Below, piece after piece: positions 34,665 through 47,465 of a DNA stretch of 64,000 bases. The number at the start of each line of letters is the position of its first letter. Within the stretch, counting starts at the first letter, position 1. Below the pieces are notes generated by a model. That model was not told the origin of the DNA. It did not search any database and saw only the letters and a program-made list of their open reading frames with translations. Origin of the DNA: Stemphylium vesicarium (taxonomy: Eukaryota > Ascomycota > Dothideomycetes > Pleosporales > Pleosporaceae); the NCBI GenBank assembly GCA_004380135.1, contig QXCR01000023.1:65224-129223 (forward strand). The letters are read 5' to 3'. A program made the translations under genes and the position numbers.

Positions 34665-36980
34665 ATGGCTCACCCACAAAAATCCTATCAGCATATAGAG
34701 CATGCGTCGACGTGTCCGTGCGCGACAAATGCCCAAGGTGCGACATCATCATTGCGGCTGAGCTCTATCGCTTACTAACCCACTCCCCCAGGCGACTGCA
34801 ACTGCTTCTTCTCTGCGTTGTCCAAGACGTCTGTGTTTGAAGCTGCTACTTCCGAAGGCCCTACTGATGCCAATGGTCACCTCGATAATCTTGCCCTAGA
34901 CCACATCCGTGAATTCGTGGTTGAGAAGCGATGTCGGAGGGGCACGCAAGATGTAACCTCTTCGTCCTCCCAGCTCTATCAACCCCTCGGCGAAGGTGAA
35001 ATACGCGTTCTAGAGCTGCATGCCGGAGATCCAGGAAGTCCCCTCCAAGGGAGTTTACATACCGTCAGCATTGACTTTTCCCACCCTGCTAGAGAAGAGC
35101 GGTATACTCAGCCTTTCGATGACCCAGACAACACGAATAGGCGAACCTTTACGTACACGAGGCATACAAATCATGCCGTGTCGATCGAAACAGGAAATCC
35201 CGTATGGTACACTGCGCTTAGCTACGTCTGGGGCGCCCCCGTATTTGATCAGATTATCCATCTTGAACACGGAGACATCAACATCCTCAAAAGCCTGGCA
35301 GGTGCTCTGCGCCGATTACGGTCGACCGAGAAAAGCGTTTTCGTGTGGACTGACCAGATTTGCATTAACCAACCCGATCTTGCGGAGAAGGTGCAGCAAA
35401 TCCCACTGATGGGCGTAATTTATACGCATGCAACCAACACTCTCATATGGCTCGGCGACAACGACAATGAAGAACCAATCCGCGCTTTCGACTTGATGGA
35501 GACCGTGTTCGCCCGATTACAGGGGACTGATGCAAAAGTGACGCCAGCCGACTTTGGCAGGCTGGACTTTCCTTCCGTTCTGGACTATGCCTGGTTGGCT
35601 GTGCGTCAACTTTTCCGTCGGCCTTGGTGTAAGTATCCCCGTACGAGCTGCATGTGAGACATGTACTGATTTCGTACACCCGCATTAGTCACTAGGCTGT
35701 GGACCATACAGGAAGCTGTTCTTTCGAGAAACCTATTCATCAGGTGCGGTCAGGCCGAAGTTTGCTGGGATGATTTTGCGGCATGGTGTTATTGCCTGGA
35801 AGAATCCGGTCTACTCCACTGGATCGTGAACAATGTGGATCGGGATCGGGATCATGAGAAGAGCGGACAAATAGAACTCTTGCCACCGCAAGGCGCTGCT
35901 ATTGTCGACTCAATCCAGGCACATCGTCTCCGTGGCCTGGCACTCGCCCAGAAGGAATACCTTCTCAATATTCTGGTGTCTACACGGTATGCACGAGCAA
36001 CCCAGCCCAAAGATAAGATCTACGGCGTTCTTGGTATATCGGACTCCGCTATCATTCCCGATTATTCGCCCGATCGCTCCGTGAGAGATGTTTACCGCGA
36101 AGCCTGCTTGACGCAGCTACCCACATGCCAGTATGAGCTCTTGAGCTGCGTCGACCACGAGCAGCCATTACGACCATCGTGGGCTCCAGATTGGAGCACG
36201 GCCCGAGTCACGGAGGCCCTGGCCTATTCGACGAAAGCCTGGGCGTTGTACTGCGCAGGTGGCAGACCTGTTACAGGCAAGGAGCCACCAAAGATGGTCT
36301 TGAGCGAAGATAAGACGACAATCACACTCACAGGGAGGGTTTTCGACACAATCATCAGCTTGAGTGGTGTGAGCCAAGATCCCGTTCTCGATATCCTCGA
36401 TCCGAAACGTACCAATCTTGACCTAGCATCCTACGTAGAGCTGGCTCTCAAATCGAAGCATTGGCACAAATATCTCATATCGGGAATTCCTGTCTACGAG
36501 GCCTTTTTTCATACTCTACTCGCTGGACGCAATGGATCAAACATCTCTGCGCCTTCTGCGGATCACAGCGAGGTCTTCGGGTTAATTCTCGACTCTACAA
36601 CAGGTCAAACACCTTCCCTTCCTGGTCAGACCATGAGCATCCGCCGGCAAAAAGGTCACTTTACGCTTGATAACCTCAAGACTAGAAAGCCGGCCAGGAC
36701 TTTGGAGGAACTGCAAACGGCGCTTCGGGCCGCATTGAAGATGCGCCGCTTCGCTGTGACCAAGGAGGGCTACTTTGCGTTAGTACCAAGAGGGGCCCAA
36801 GTCGGCGATGAGATCGCGGTCTTCGATCGAGCTTGTGTGCCCTTTGTGTTACGACGCAAAAATGGTGATTCAACAGGGAACGAGTTTGAGCTCTTGGGTG
36901 AAGCGTATGTCCATGGGGTCATGAAAGGCGAGGTCATGGACAGAGAAGACATCGAACTTCAAGACATAACGCTGGTCTGA
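34665..36980 (+). CDS. HET-domain protein (heterokaryon incompatibility), first of two
   Basis: Three exons, 34665-34737, 34792-35628 and 35689-36980, give 733 residues. The first exon is short; it was found because the long frame lacks an upstream ATG and the join closes exactly. The HET domain (about residues 140-310) shows VWYTALSYVWGAP, VFVWTDQICINQPDLAEK, MGVIYTHATNTLIWLGD, and PWFTRLWTIQEAVLS across the second intron. A conserved downstream region follows (KDKIYGVLGISDSAIIPDYS), ending in EGYFALVPRGAQVGDEIAVF, as in many fungal HET proteins. HET domains are cell-death effectors related to TIR domains and act in non-self recognition. The N-terminus is Cys-rich (CPC and CNC pairs), with no assigned role. 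Confidence 0.9.
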
Positions 36981-37646
36981 GTGCGGTTCATGCGACTTTT
37001 CATTCAAGCATCCTTGAGCATCCAAAAATCCGGGATGGCATTGGACGGGCTTTGAAACACGAACCCCCGCCGCTTTGCATCTTCATGATCGGCTTCTTTC
37101 TACACCGCAACACAATCTCGGCACTTTGGCACTAGCGGTATTGTACAACCAGGTCACAAGCAAGCTTCTTCATATAAGGCGGCACTCTATCCCCGGGCGT
37201 CTTGGCATCCCCACGTCCTGCAATCTACATCCGGCTAAGCCATTGGCTAAAGTCAAGCTCGCTTAAAACATCGAAGAACATTCGGCACGGCTTCTATATT
37301 GCTTAATATAATGTCACTGTAGCTGGATCAAGACGGCTTCGGTGCTCCGCCGCTGAAGTGGAAAAAAGCGGCTTCCTGAGATTGAGAAAGGCCAAAAAAG
37401 CGGGTGAGACAACGTGTGGTTGGTTGATACGAGAGAAATGCTCCGTTCCACTCGAACGCCGAGTGTATGCCTACCCAAGTTTAGTAGTCCGAGTGCGACA
37501 TCATCAGACTTCTGGTAAGCCTTCGAACCCTAGGTTTGAGTTCGAAGCTTGCATGGTAGGCTGGGCGAGTTGCTTAAAAGGTGTTGTAGTCGGCACCGTA
37601 ATCACGTACAGCACAGCTTTCAGACCAAGCAAACCCGACCAGCAAA
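36981..37646. other. Intergenic, promoter of the AA9 gene
   Basis: About 665 bases. A frame open from about 37358 through the AA9 start is not used: the ATG at 37647 opens a proper signal peptide, and the upstream residues do not look coding. Confidence 0.55.
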
Positions 37647-38468
37647 ATGAAGTTCTCAACCCCTCTTGTCCTTGCTGCTGCAGCAACCTCTGCCTCTGCA
37701 CACACAATCTTCGTCAGTGTCAATGGCGGTGCTGTCGGAGATGGTGTCCGCGTCCCTTCGTACGATGGTGTAAGCCACTTCGCCCATCCAAACTCCTCAG
37801 CCCGTATCTAACGTACAAACAGCCTGTCAGCGACGTATCGACCAACTCAATAGTCTGCAACGGCCCTCCCAACGACACACCAGCCAAGACCAACACCGTC
37901 ATCACGGTGCAAGCCGGCTCCCAAGCCACCCTCACATGGCGCCACACCCTCACCTCGGGCCCCAACGACGTCATCGATTCCTCCCACAAAGGCCCTGTCA
38001 TGGCCTACCTCAAGAAAGTCAGCGACGCGAAAACCGACTCTGGTGTCGGAGGTGGATGGTTCAAGATCTCCGAAGATGCGTTTGATGGCTCGAAATGGGG
38101 TGTGGACCGTCTCATCGCCAACCAGGGTGTTCAGACCATCACGATCCCAAAGTGCATTGCACCGGGCCAGTATTTGCTCCGTGGTGAGCTCATTGCGCTG
38201 CATTCGGCGAGCTCGAGCATGGGTGCGCAGTTCTACATGGTGAGTGACTCTTTGAATTCAAATGGAGATGGGGTTGTTTGAAAGCGGACTGACGTGTGTG
38301 ATACAGGAATGCGCACAACTCAACATTGTGGGTGGCTCTGCTGATAAGACACCTGCTACCGTTTCATTCCCCGGCGCGTACAAGCAGAATGATGCGGGTA
38401 TCCTGTACAACCTCTACAGCGGAAGCAAGACTTACACCTCGCCTGGTCCGTCGGTGTTCAAGTGCTGA
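37647..38468 (+). CDS. AA9 lytic polysaccharide monooxygenase (no carbohydrate-binding module)
   Basis: Three exons, 37647-37769, 37823-38239 and 38307-38468, give 233 residues. The signal peptide (MKFSTPLVLAAAATSASA) is cleaved before His, giving a mature HTIFVSVNGG, so the N-terminal His can form the copper histidine brace. The second brace His is in VIDSSHKGPVMAYLKK and the axial Tyr in GAQFYMECAQLNIVGG, which spans the second intron. Two cysteine pairs fit the family. The protein ends soon after the catalytic domain (PGPSVFKC), so there is no CBM1. AA9 enzymes cleave cellulose or hemicellulose oxidatively outside the cell. It lies between two HET genes. Confidence 0.93.
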
Positions 38469-40001
38469 AGCGCGCCCGCAAATACCGGGTATGGGAGATC
38501 GGAGAGTTGGGGTATGTGGGTAGTTGGGATAAGGATAGAAGCAAATTGGATTAGACCTTTTCTCGGTTCAAGGGTTTTCTCGACGGCAGAATGTGAGATG
38601 AATGTGCTGTGTATTCCGGTTAGAATGCAGGTTCCTTTATCTTGTCCTATGAAAGCCAATACGTTGTGCTAACCGCTGGCTACGTTGGTAATGTAGACGT
38701 CTATCCTAGATCTTTTAATTACCCTAGTAGCAGACTTGTCAACAATCAAGCCGATCAAGCCGATCTAACCGAATTTAGTAAGGTCTTAACCTATGTGAGC
38801 TAGTGAATTACTATATTAGGTTAGCCTGGCTTGATTGGCTTGATTGTTGAGAAGTCTGCCTAGTAGCAACTATTGTCTATCGCGTTATACAAGTAGTACC
38901 GTACATCTACCTACTATCCCTTTACGTCATATAGCTATCACCTATCAACCTATATCTATACTCCCGTCACATATCAATAAGACATTAGTTCCGCTAAAGT
39001 AGCATACAGAGCCGCATCCAAGGGCGTGCACACAATTGCATTGTTTCCTAGCATAGGTGCAGTCATGTAGCTTACTAGCAACAACAACGCAAATCTGCCT
39101 TGGGAAATGAAAATAGGCGTCGAGGACCTCGAATCGCATGTTGTTTTCTTGTAAAGATAATGACCGTTCGACTACGAAAGCCACACCGATGGCGCGTTAA
39201 GAAGATAATGCCTTGGGCTAAGCGAGCCTTTCTTCTGCGATTAGTATGCAGGTATGATGAAGATTTGTGGTTGATTGGTTCTTGTAGATGTAGCTTGGGG
39301 ACGGGCGGTTTACCCCACTCTTCGCGCAATTCTACTACGCTTTCTCTAACATCTGCTGCGTGTCTTGTTTCGCGATCCATCGGGATGGAAGATCGCGTCC
39401 TGAATCAGCTTGGGATGACCCTTTCCGCGCATTTCAGAGCATTGCATAACTGACTGAGACCTTTTTTCGCGATGCAGGAGGCTGAATAAGCGTTGTTGTA
39501 AGGTGGCTGTGTAGACGCCTGCTTGCGCCTTAAGACGCCCCAAATGCAGGACATGGCCAATCTGCTCACTGTAGCTCTCGTGGTGGTTGCACATGTATGC
39601 GAGTGAAGCGATACTGGTAAGCTATGCTTCTTTAGGGAAATGGCTCTGACGTAGTATGTCAGATGCGGGGCTAAAGTCAAGGTTCAAATGGCTCCTCCCT
39701 CTCTCCATCTCTATCACTTCTGCGATATGAAAGTGGCTCATGTTTTGCAATTGCTTTTTCCTAATCACGTTGCTCTACTGATGCCCTGGATTTTCATCGT
39801 CTATTCACTAATAGCATCTCGTGCGCAAATCCTACCTGTACATCATCTCAGAGATGTGTGTAGCAGGCAGCCACCTTTGACCGTGGTTAGTGCTTGGGCA
39901 AGACTGTTATTTAAAGCTTAATGGCGGGCCCCTAATGAAGAACAGTCGCATCGCGTCATCACCAGTCTTACAAAAAGGGAACCATTAGAATCGCTCACAC
40001 C
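38469..40001. other. Intergenic containing a small transposon
   Basis: About 1.5 kb between the AA9 and second HET genes. Apart from the 128-bp hAT-like element at 38731-38858, the short open frames (for example 39100-39453) have no domain. The stretch around 38690-38960 is visibly more AT-rich than its surroundings. Confidence 0.5.
38723..38866. mobile_element. Non-autonomous hAT-like MITE with 8-bp target duplication
   Basis: Element 38731-38858 (128 bp). Its termini are inverted repeats of about 42 bp with a few mismatches: the left end begins CAGACTTGTCAACAATCAAG and the complement of the right end begins CAGACTTCTCAACAATCAAG. The 8-bp word cctagtag stands directly on both sides (38723-38730 and 38859-38866), as expected for a hAT-family target-site duplication. 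The CAG terminus also fits hAT. There is no coding capacity, so it must have been moved by a transposase elsewhere. Confidence 0.88.
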
Positions 40002-42226
40002 ATGACCTCGGCTTTGACTTCGGTTTCCTCTGTGCCAAACAATCTGTTCTGTGTCCCATGCCGTCGATTCAGCTGCGGAGACGTTTCAATAATCTCTCAT
40101 AACGGATGGAGTTACACATTCCATCATCATTCCGATTTCGAATCGTTCGATGCCGCCATGGGCCTACCGTGCGCGATCTGCAGTCTAGCGTACGCTCACG
40201 CTGAAATACTCCCTACAGAGCTAAGCTGGGTCGCAACTGTAGGAGAATTCCATAATTGGGGCCTCGGGAAAGAGAGTTCGACCTTGAGATTTTATCCGAT
40301 AGGCGGGCCAAAATCACCACAGCGTAGCGCAAAATTGTCATTCAATCCATTGCACAGTGAGTAGTGTTCGAAGCAACAAACTTGAATAGCTAATTCAATT
40401 CATAGATATAGTGCATGAAGACATCGCGATCAATCTATCGCAGAGTACTGGATCAGAGTCGGCTATAAATTTCCTGGTCCAAAAGTATCGTGACTGCCGC
40501 GCAAAGCACCAGAAATGCAGTCCACCACGATCGCTGGCTTCAGTAACTTATCCTTCGAGACTTCTGGACCTCGGAACTGGCGAGCATGACTTGGTAGTGC
40601 TACGTGAGACCTGTATATTGCCTAATGAAGATTACGCTTGTCTTTCCCATTGCTGGGGCGACTTCAGACCCTTCACGTTAAACTCAGACACACGTTCTAT
40701 CTTGACCGCCGGAATCCAGATAGCCGCATTACCAAAGACCTTCCGGGATGCAATCTTCGTCACTCGATCTCTTTGCATTCGATATCTTTGGATTGACTCC
40801 CTGTATGTGAACAATCTTCGCTGTTAATTACCCAGCTCATTCTCAAAGATGTATTCTCCAAGATAGTAAAGTGGACTGGGCCAATGAATCCTGTCACATG
40901 GGATCCATATATGCACGCGCTGCGTGTACAATTGCAGCGACTGCTGCAAAAGACGGTAGCAAGGGTTTGTTCTTCAACAGATGCCCACAAAGAATTCTTC
41001 CCCGGCTCCTGCATTTCGACTCTCGTCCGAACATCTCCCGTATAAAAGTAAAGGACGCCAAATTTGCGCTAGTTGGGATCTATCTTTGCGATGCGGAATC
41101 TATAGCCCAAATATGTATTGAAGATTCCCCACTAAACCAGAGAGCTTGGGTAAGCCAGGAGAGACAAATGTCACGCCGACTTATGCACTTTACAGGAAAA
41201 CAAGTGTTCTGGGAATGCTACGAATGCGAAGCCTGTGAGATGTACCCTGACACTCTTCCGGAGTGGGCAAGAGCTGATCGGCTTGACGATGCCACGTTTC
41301 TGAAAAGAACGCTCGACGAGGTGACCATTGAAAAGCACAGCTGCAGTGTGTCACACGCTCCTTCTATTATCTCGACTGATAGTCTAAACAATCGAATCTA
41401 CCATGCCTGGAAGATGTTTCGAAACCAGTATACACGCTGTGCGCTCACTTACGGCACTGACAAGCTCGTGGCTATCCAGGGCATCGCGAAGTGGGTCAGC
41501 CAAGCGACAGGCGACGAGTTCATCGCGGGTTGTTGGAGAAGTCGCATTATGGAAGAACTATTTTGGCTCAAACAAAATCCTGCAGCAGAGGTTTTGAAGT
41601 GGAGAGCACCTTCATGGTGTTGGGCCAGTCGCGATGGGAGGATAGATTACAGTACGATGTCCGGAATCCACGCGCGACATCCAGGTCTACTTATGGAGGC
41701 AGAACTTGTTGACCTCACCGTTAAGGCCAGACCCTCTGGTGAACTAGATGAAGTCTCTATGAGGATGAAGTGCAAACTTTTATATGCACTATCGACAAAA
41801 GCCTCTGCAGCGGGACATTCAAATTCATCACGTGATCATCGACTCGAACTATTTGACGATGAACGCGATTCTACAAACAGCCCTCTTTCTAGCCGCGTGG
41901 CAAACTTGGATGTTCTATACACCCATGACATCGATGACGGAGGAGCCTCCAAACCAGAGTACGGTCATGTCATGGTCCTCCAGCGATGCGTTCACGCGAG
42001 TGCACCCGAATTTCACGGAGTCATTGAAGAGTCTGTGGCGGACGGACAAAGTGAACTCCAAATCAATGAAAAGGACTATTTCGAGGCATTGTTTTTGAAA
42101 TCAAGCGATGAAAGCAGGCAAAGTTTCAAAAGAGCAGGATTTATATGTTCCTATGATTTTCGCGCAGTCCATGGGATTCTTGAAGCCCATCACTCTGCAG
42201 AGGAAAGAGTTGTCACGCTGATATAG
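40002..42226 (+). CDS. HET-domain protein (heterokaryon incompatibility), second of two
   Basis: Three exons, 40002-40356, 40406-40802 and 40849-42226, give 709 residues. The N-terminus has a Cys-pair module (FCVPCRRFSC, then MGLPCAICSLAY) typical of this HET subclass. The HET domain shows YACLSHCWGDFRPF, LPKTFRDAIFVTRSLCIRYL and WIDSL/CILQDS across intron 2, then DWANESCHMGSIYARAACT and LNQRAWVSQERQMSRRLMHF. It ends with a region containing CALTYGTDKLVAIQGIAKW and WCWASRDGRID, usual for HET proteins of about 700 residues. It differs in subclass from the HET gene at 34665, so the two are not tandem copies. Likely a cytoplasmic cell-death effector in allorecognition; partner unknown. Confidence 0.9.
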
Positions 42227-42331
42227 TCATACCGGAGCAGATGCAGATATAGGATAAGAAGGAATTTGGGGGATCAAGCCAGATCCTTGAGTGTTATAGG
42301 ACATGGTGTATTGTTGCACCACCTGTTACCG

Positions 42332-42366
42332 TTTTTCCCATTTTTCCCATTTTTCCCATTTTCCCA
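42332..42366. repeat. 9-bp tandem repeat (tttttccca), about 4 copies
   Basis: Three exact copies of tttttccca plus one shortened copy, between the second HET gene and the 3' end of the NLR. A pyrimidine-rich microsatellite-like tract of unknown function. Confidence 0.85.
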
Positions 42367-42557
42367 TTCTTCTCATGACTTTCATCTTTACGTTGTCAAG
42401 CATCATTCTTAGGGATAACAGATTAGATAATGCATTGAACTCTTCCTTTTCCCGTATACCCTTCTATGCATCTGCAGTCTCCGAAGGAACTGAACATAAC
42501 AATGACAAAATGACATCCTGCATTCCCCGCCAAACAAGCAAAACATCTACGCTCTAC

Positions 42558-45500
42558 TTAATAGCCAACCCCAACATCCTTCAATCCCCCCTGCCTGGTC
42601 CAAAACGTATTCCAAGCCTTCTGCCACCGCTCCTTCTTCAGCGTCTCCAACCACACCTTCACCTCACGATTCTGCTCCCCATCCCTCCGAATAACCCCGT
42701 CCTTGATGCCCTTCCAGCCTTTGATCGGCGCTTTGATGTAGCAGTGATGCGGGCCGCAGAAGCTGGGCCACGACTCTTGAACATTTTTTGCCGTCTGCTC
42801 CAGCCGTTTCCGGTGGCATGCTTGACAAAGATCACAGTTTGGACAGACCAGGCAGAAGAAGAATGGCTGGCTCCAGGAATCGATGACTGTGCCGCAGCCG
42901 CCGTCGCAGCCGATCTTGACGCCGTTGATGTCCTCGTCGGCTTTGGTGATGGGTTTAACGGGGGCAAGCCTGGGTTTTAGAGATATTGTACTATGCACTA
43001 CCTCAGCGGTGTTGTTGTCAGGTTTGGAGCTGGGGGTGTCTTGTCGCAGCGACTGCGGCGTATCGATGAGAGTACGTGTTTCGGGTACAAGAAATTCCGT
43101 CGTTTGCACCGGTATCGAAATACTCCTGGTCGTGGTAGTTTGCATAGGCTGGATGCTTGCTTCAGCAATCTGGTAGTCGGCTGGCGCGCCGTCATTCGCG
43201 TCCGATTCGGTATCTGATTCCGCGCTATCGAACTCGGCGTCCTCCCCATGTAGACTACGGTCGAGGACGGAAAATTGCGCAGATGCTGCGATCATCGCGT
43301 CCACCTCCAGCCCGTCCAGTGAAGCGAGGACCTTGGATAGAAGTCGCAGATTGCGCGAGTCGTTCCAGGCAACGTCGTCTTCCAAGCCACTTATGCACTC
43401 GTTGAACAGCTCATTCATGTACTTTTGGTACTTGATAGCAGGGCCCATGATGCGAAGCATATTCGTGCGAAGCATCGTGATGTGCGTGCCGGAAGTGTTG
43501 TCTTTCTCGTCTTTCTCGCTCTTTTCGTTCTCGGCGTTCCGTGTGACCTTCAAGTCCTCGATCAACTGAGCCTTCTCCGCTGGGTCGGTAGACATTCGAA
43601 ACTCGTGGAAAGACATGTCTGCAAGTTCGTTGCGACATGCCGACTGCGCTGCCTGCATGTTTCCTTTGTACCACGAGTCATGCTTCGGTTCCATGTCTAA
43701 CATCTCGAAGCGCGCGCTTCTGCCTTGCTCGATATTGCCCAGGACTGGGTAATGGAGGAACGCAATCGCGCTTTTGACGTTGAACAGATAATAGCTGTTG
43801 GCTGGAATCTTGCCTGCCAAGGCGGACAGCCAGGAGAGTAGTTCATCGGTTTGCTCGGCCAGTTTCGCGGCTCTCGCCATACGGTTCAATGCAGTCCAAT
43901 CCAGGCCTCCCTCAAAACAGTAGGAGAACCAACTGTTTCGTTCGCTCTCTGTCCAGCCCGCAAGCACACGCATCAGCTTACATCCATCCTCGCCAGCATC
44001 TCCAGTGAATAAGAGAGTAATGTCATCTAGTGTGGTGCCTTCCAGAGGCTGCTCCACCGATATACCTCTGGCTTGGTCGAACATGCGCAGCGCATTCTCC
44101 GTATCGTTTTGCTTTGCATATGCCCCTGCTTTTGCGATTGTGATGCCCAGTCGCACGTCGTTGATATCTGCATGACTCTGACGAGGCATTTCCTTAGCGC
44201 TTGGGGGCAAAATTGCGTACGCCTGATCATAGGACTTGATTGCCTCAACAATCCGATCGCTCCAAGTGTACATTGATGCCAATATGCGAAGTGCCGCCAC
44301 CTTTTCCAGCGTGTCCTCCTTCATGAGTTTGATACTCTGCTCAAGGTAAAGAATACTCGTCGCCATCCACTTCTTCTGGCGAACTTCATCCGAGTCACGG
44401 TAGGCGTAGTCCGCCAGTGTCGTCCCAAAAGCCCGGAAGGCCTTGTGGCAAGACACGGGGACATCTCTGTGGGCCTCGATGGCTTTCATCTCCTGGAATG
44501 GCTCGTCGTCGCTAGGTTGAAGGCGATTTATCTACATCGTATCAGAGATATTCTCGAATGAGGATGTTAGCTTACGAGAAGAAGCGCCGCTTTGGCAAAC
44601 CGAAATTTCTCCAGGATCCAGACTTGATCGGTCGCATTCAACCAATTCTGGACATGCCCCCTGGCCAAAGGCAGCAGAACATTCTTGTCATTGACATTGT
44701 TTATCCATTCTCTTACTTCGACTTGCAAAGACTTGGCTATGAAAGGCTTGGCCTTGGCTAGCCAGGGGAGAAGTATGTCCATCCAGGGAATAGCGATGCC
44801 ATCGGTCCGCCCCGGATAGATGTCTGTGTACCTTGCGAGCTTCTCGAACAACATAGCCAAGTTGTTTCTGTTCTGCGTGATGCTGTACAGTGACATCACT
44901 ACCTGCCGGGTAGCCTCAGCCGTCATATTGTTCACAGCTAGCTCTTCTAGATGCTCGTACCAATTCTGTATCGCGTACCCTGCAAGTTCGGAGCTTTGCT
45001 GGTTCTCAGAATCCTCGGCCGCTTTGATCATGATTTCGGTACACATCAAGAAGATCGTGAGATGCGCGGCAGTGGATGGTGTCCGGAAGTCAGTTTCGCT
45101 ATCCGCTTCTACACTCGCGTTCTTGAAGAATTGCCGTAGAGAACGATCTTGGAAACCGAGAGGCGACTTTCGATATTGGAGCTCGGGAATGATGTCATCG
45201 TCTGAGCTATCGATACCGACATCCTCTTCGGCGCCATCTACAGGGTCCCCATGAGTTTGTCGGGGCTGGTTGAGTTCGAGGATTCGGGATGAACGCCCCA
45301 CTACTTCCTCTTCGACATCAAATGTATCGTCGGATAATGTCAGCTGAACCAAACTCGTCGCTTCCGCCAAACTGAGCGAGCGCTTCGAGAATGCCAGCCA
45401 CGCAAACAAATTCTTCATGGCTTGATATTGCGCTTCCGAGCGACCGCAGCGGCATTCTTCCAGGAGAAGCCTGTAGAGATCATGTAAACTACGTGGCATT

Positions 45501-47465
45501 TTCTCCAACTCTTCCAAGACTGCCTGACCTCGGCCGATCGTCGCGAACCTTCTGAGCATATGCTCAACATAGAGCATGCTGTCAGCTTGCTGCTCTACCT
45601 TGCGAACAATAGTCTTTTTGATAGCGGAGCTGAACTTTCGCACGCGTGGGAGGGTCTGAAGGCGGCGTTTCACCAGTTCCCTGATATCACATCTAATATT
45701 GTCCTTGTTGACTTCCATGATGGACGGCTCGAGTGCGCCGAGTACAGCTGCTTCTTCTGGTCTGCTGGTTGCCAGCACCGAAATGTTGGAATTCTTACGC
45801 TTCAGATCCGACAAAAACTCTGTCAGAGCCCCTACTTTCTGTAGGTATGCTTCGTCTAGACCGTCCAAGATAAGAAAGAGACGGTCCGTCGCCTTTTCAC
45901 CACCTGGAAACCTTGAAAGAAAGAATCGCTTCCAAGTCGAGATGTTGTTTAAATTTTTAGCGTTCTCCTTGATGTCATCTGCTACCTGTTCGGCATATTT
46001 CGGATGAGTATCCGCGATTTGAATTACTGCCGACGCGAATGCGTTCTGCCTTGACTGCATGTAAGGGTACTCTTCTTTGAAATAAAAGTAAGCTACGCAG
46101 GTATGCTCATCCTGACGTTCGCTCAAATATTCGATGATGGATCGAGCGAGGAATGACTTGCCAATGCCCTCGGTGCCTTTCAGCCAAAGTAAGGGACCCT
46201 TACCATCCACCCAATCCTTGAAGCTTGGATGTTCGTAAACCCATTGGGCAGTATTTCGAACCCGCGAGCCGGTCAGATCTTCATGTATGGCTAGATTCTC
46301 TCGATGAGCGTCCATCCATAGAGGGAAAGTGGCTTGGTTCCGAGTGAAGAAGCTCTTGATTTCTCTCAAGGCTTGGAAACTGCCACCACTGGCATCGTCC
46401 GTCGGATCTGCTCCCAGAACCTGTGGTTTCTCTTGGCCGAGTCCTTGCCCGGAAAGCTTTGAAAGAAATTCCATCATCTTGTCCTGGCCTTCGATCAATT
46501 TATGATGATTTTTGGCAATCTTGTGATTCAAGGCGATGCTTTCATCCAGTCTAGTGTTCACAGTGTAGAACCCGTCTTTGATAACAACCTCCAGCTTCAG
46601 GCTCTCCGCATATACCTGCTGAATGTCTTGCCCCAGGTTTTTGTGATACGAACTCAATTTCGCATCCAGGCGGTCAATATTGGAGCTGTTGACGGTCACG
46701 ACATCCTTGACATCTCTAATGGCAGCGTAGCTTCCAAACTCTATGGTCTGGCCGAGCTCTTCAACTGAAGCACGCATGGCACCATACGCGGTTTTCAGCT
46801 TCTGGTCTTCTGCGTCCCACAAAGCCTTGAAAAATTGTTCTATCGGCGATTAGCGGACATAGCTAAAATGCAAATGGTGTAGTCTTACTGAAGCGCTTGC
46901 CTTTGCTTTTGATCAAGTGTTGAACTCTTCCACAGACGGTCAGTTGTTGGGAAAATACTCGAACAATAGCGATTGCCACAGCGTCGGAGTCTGCTCGGCC
47001 TTCACATATGGCTAGCCGTTCGAAGAAGCGCGAAGAGTATCCAAAAAACTCTTCGATGCTGTCGTACTCTGCTCTAACGGCTGAGAACGCCTACTGAACT
47101 TTAGTACTTGAATTGCTTCTTCGTCGATTTCTTCTTACCGATAGCACGCCATTGACTGCTGTGAATATGAGACCCACTGGCGCGGCGGGTGGAAACGCGC
47201 CAACAGCATCTCCAATCGCGGCCATGCCATTGATGCATTTCTGCATACTGTCAAGGTGATCTCCCATAGCTTGCCGAAACCGATCCCCTTTCCCGCCGCT
47301 GTGTCGTGAGGCACCGAAACGTTCCATACCGGCGTTGACATTCACCATTACTTGATCTATGTTGCTGGCGCCCAGGTGCGCAAGGTCCTCTCCACAATCG
47401 TTTCGGTATTCTTCCAATGCTCGCTCCCAAAGTCGACCGAGGTCAGTCGAGCTACTTTTCACCAT
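42558..47465 (-). CDS. NLR-type STAND protein: Goodbye domain, NACHT, TPR-like repeats, ZZ-type zinc finger
   Basis: Four exons on the minus strand, 47465-47139, 47090-46889, 46839-44576 and 44531-42558, give 1588 residues; introns are 44-49 nt. Residues 1-185 match the fungal STAND Goodbye-type domain: LWERALEEYRN, FPPAAPVGLIFTAVNGVLSA and EYDSIEEFFGYSSRFFERL. A helical linker follows. The NACHT has Walker A WLKGTEGIGKSFLAR near residue 400 and Walker B LFLILDGLDEAY near residue 500. The C-terminal half is helical with TPR-like pairs (SILYLEQSIKLMKEDTLEKV, AIKSYDQAYAILP). At about residues 1470-1525 a ZZ-like finger has CDGGCG, then CLVCPNCDLCQACH and GPHHCYI. Such proteins are cytosolic sensors; ligand binding drives NACHT oligomerisation and cell death. 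No HET or lipase effector domain is fused. Confidence 0.9.

Noticed and set aside
37508..37540. Possible tRNA B-box-like ttcgaaccc segment
   Set aside because: No matching A box or cloverleaf could be drawn around it.
37358..37646. Long N-terminal extension of the AA9 gene
   Set aside because: It would bury the signal peptide and destroy the N-terminal His needed for copper binding.
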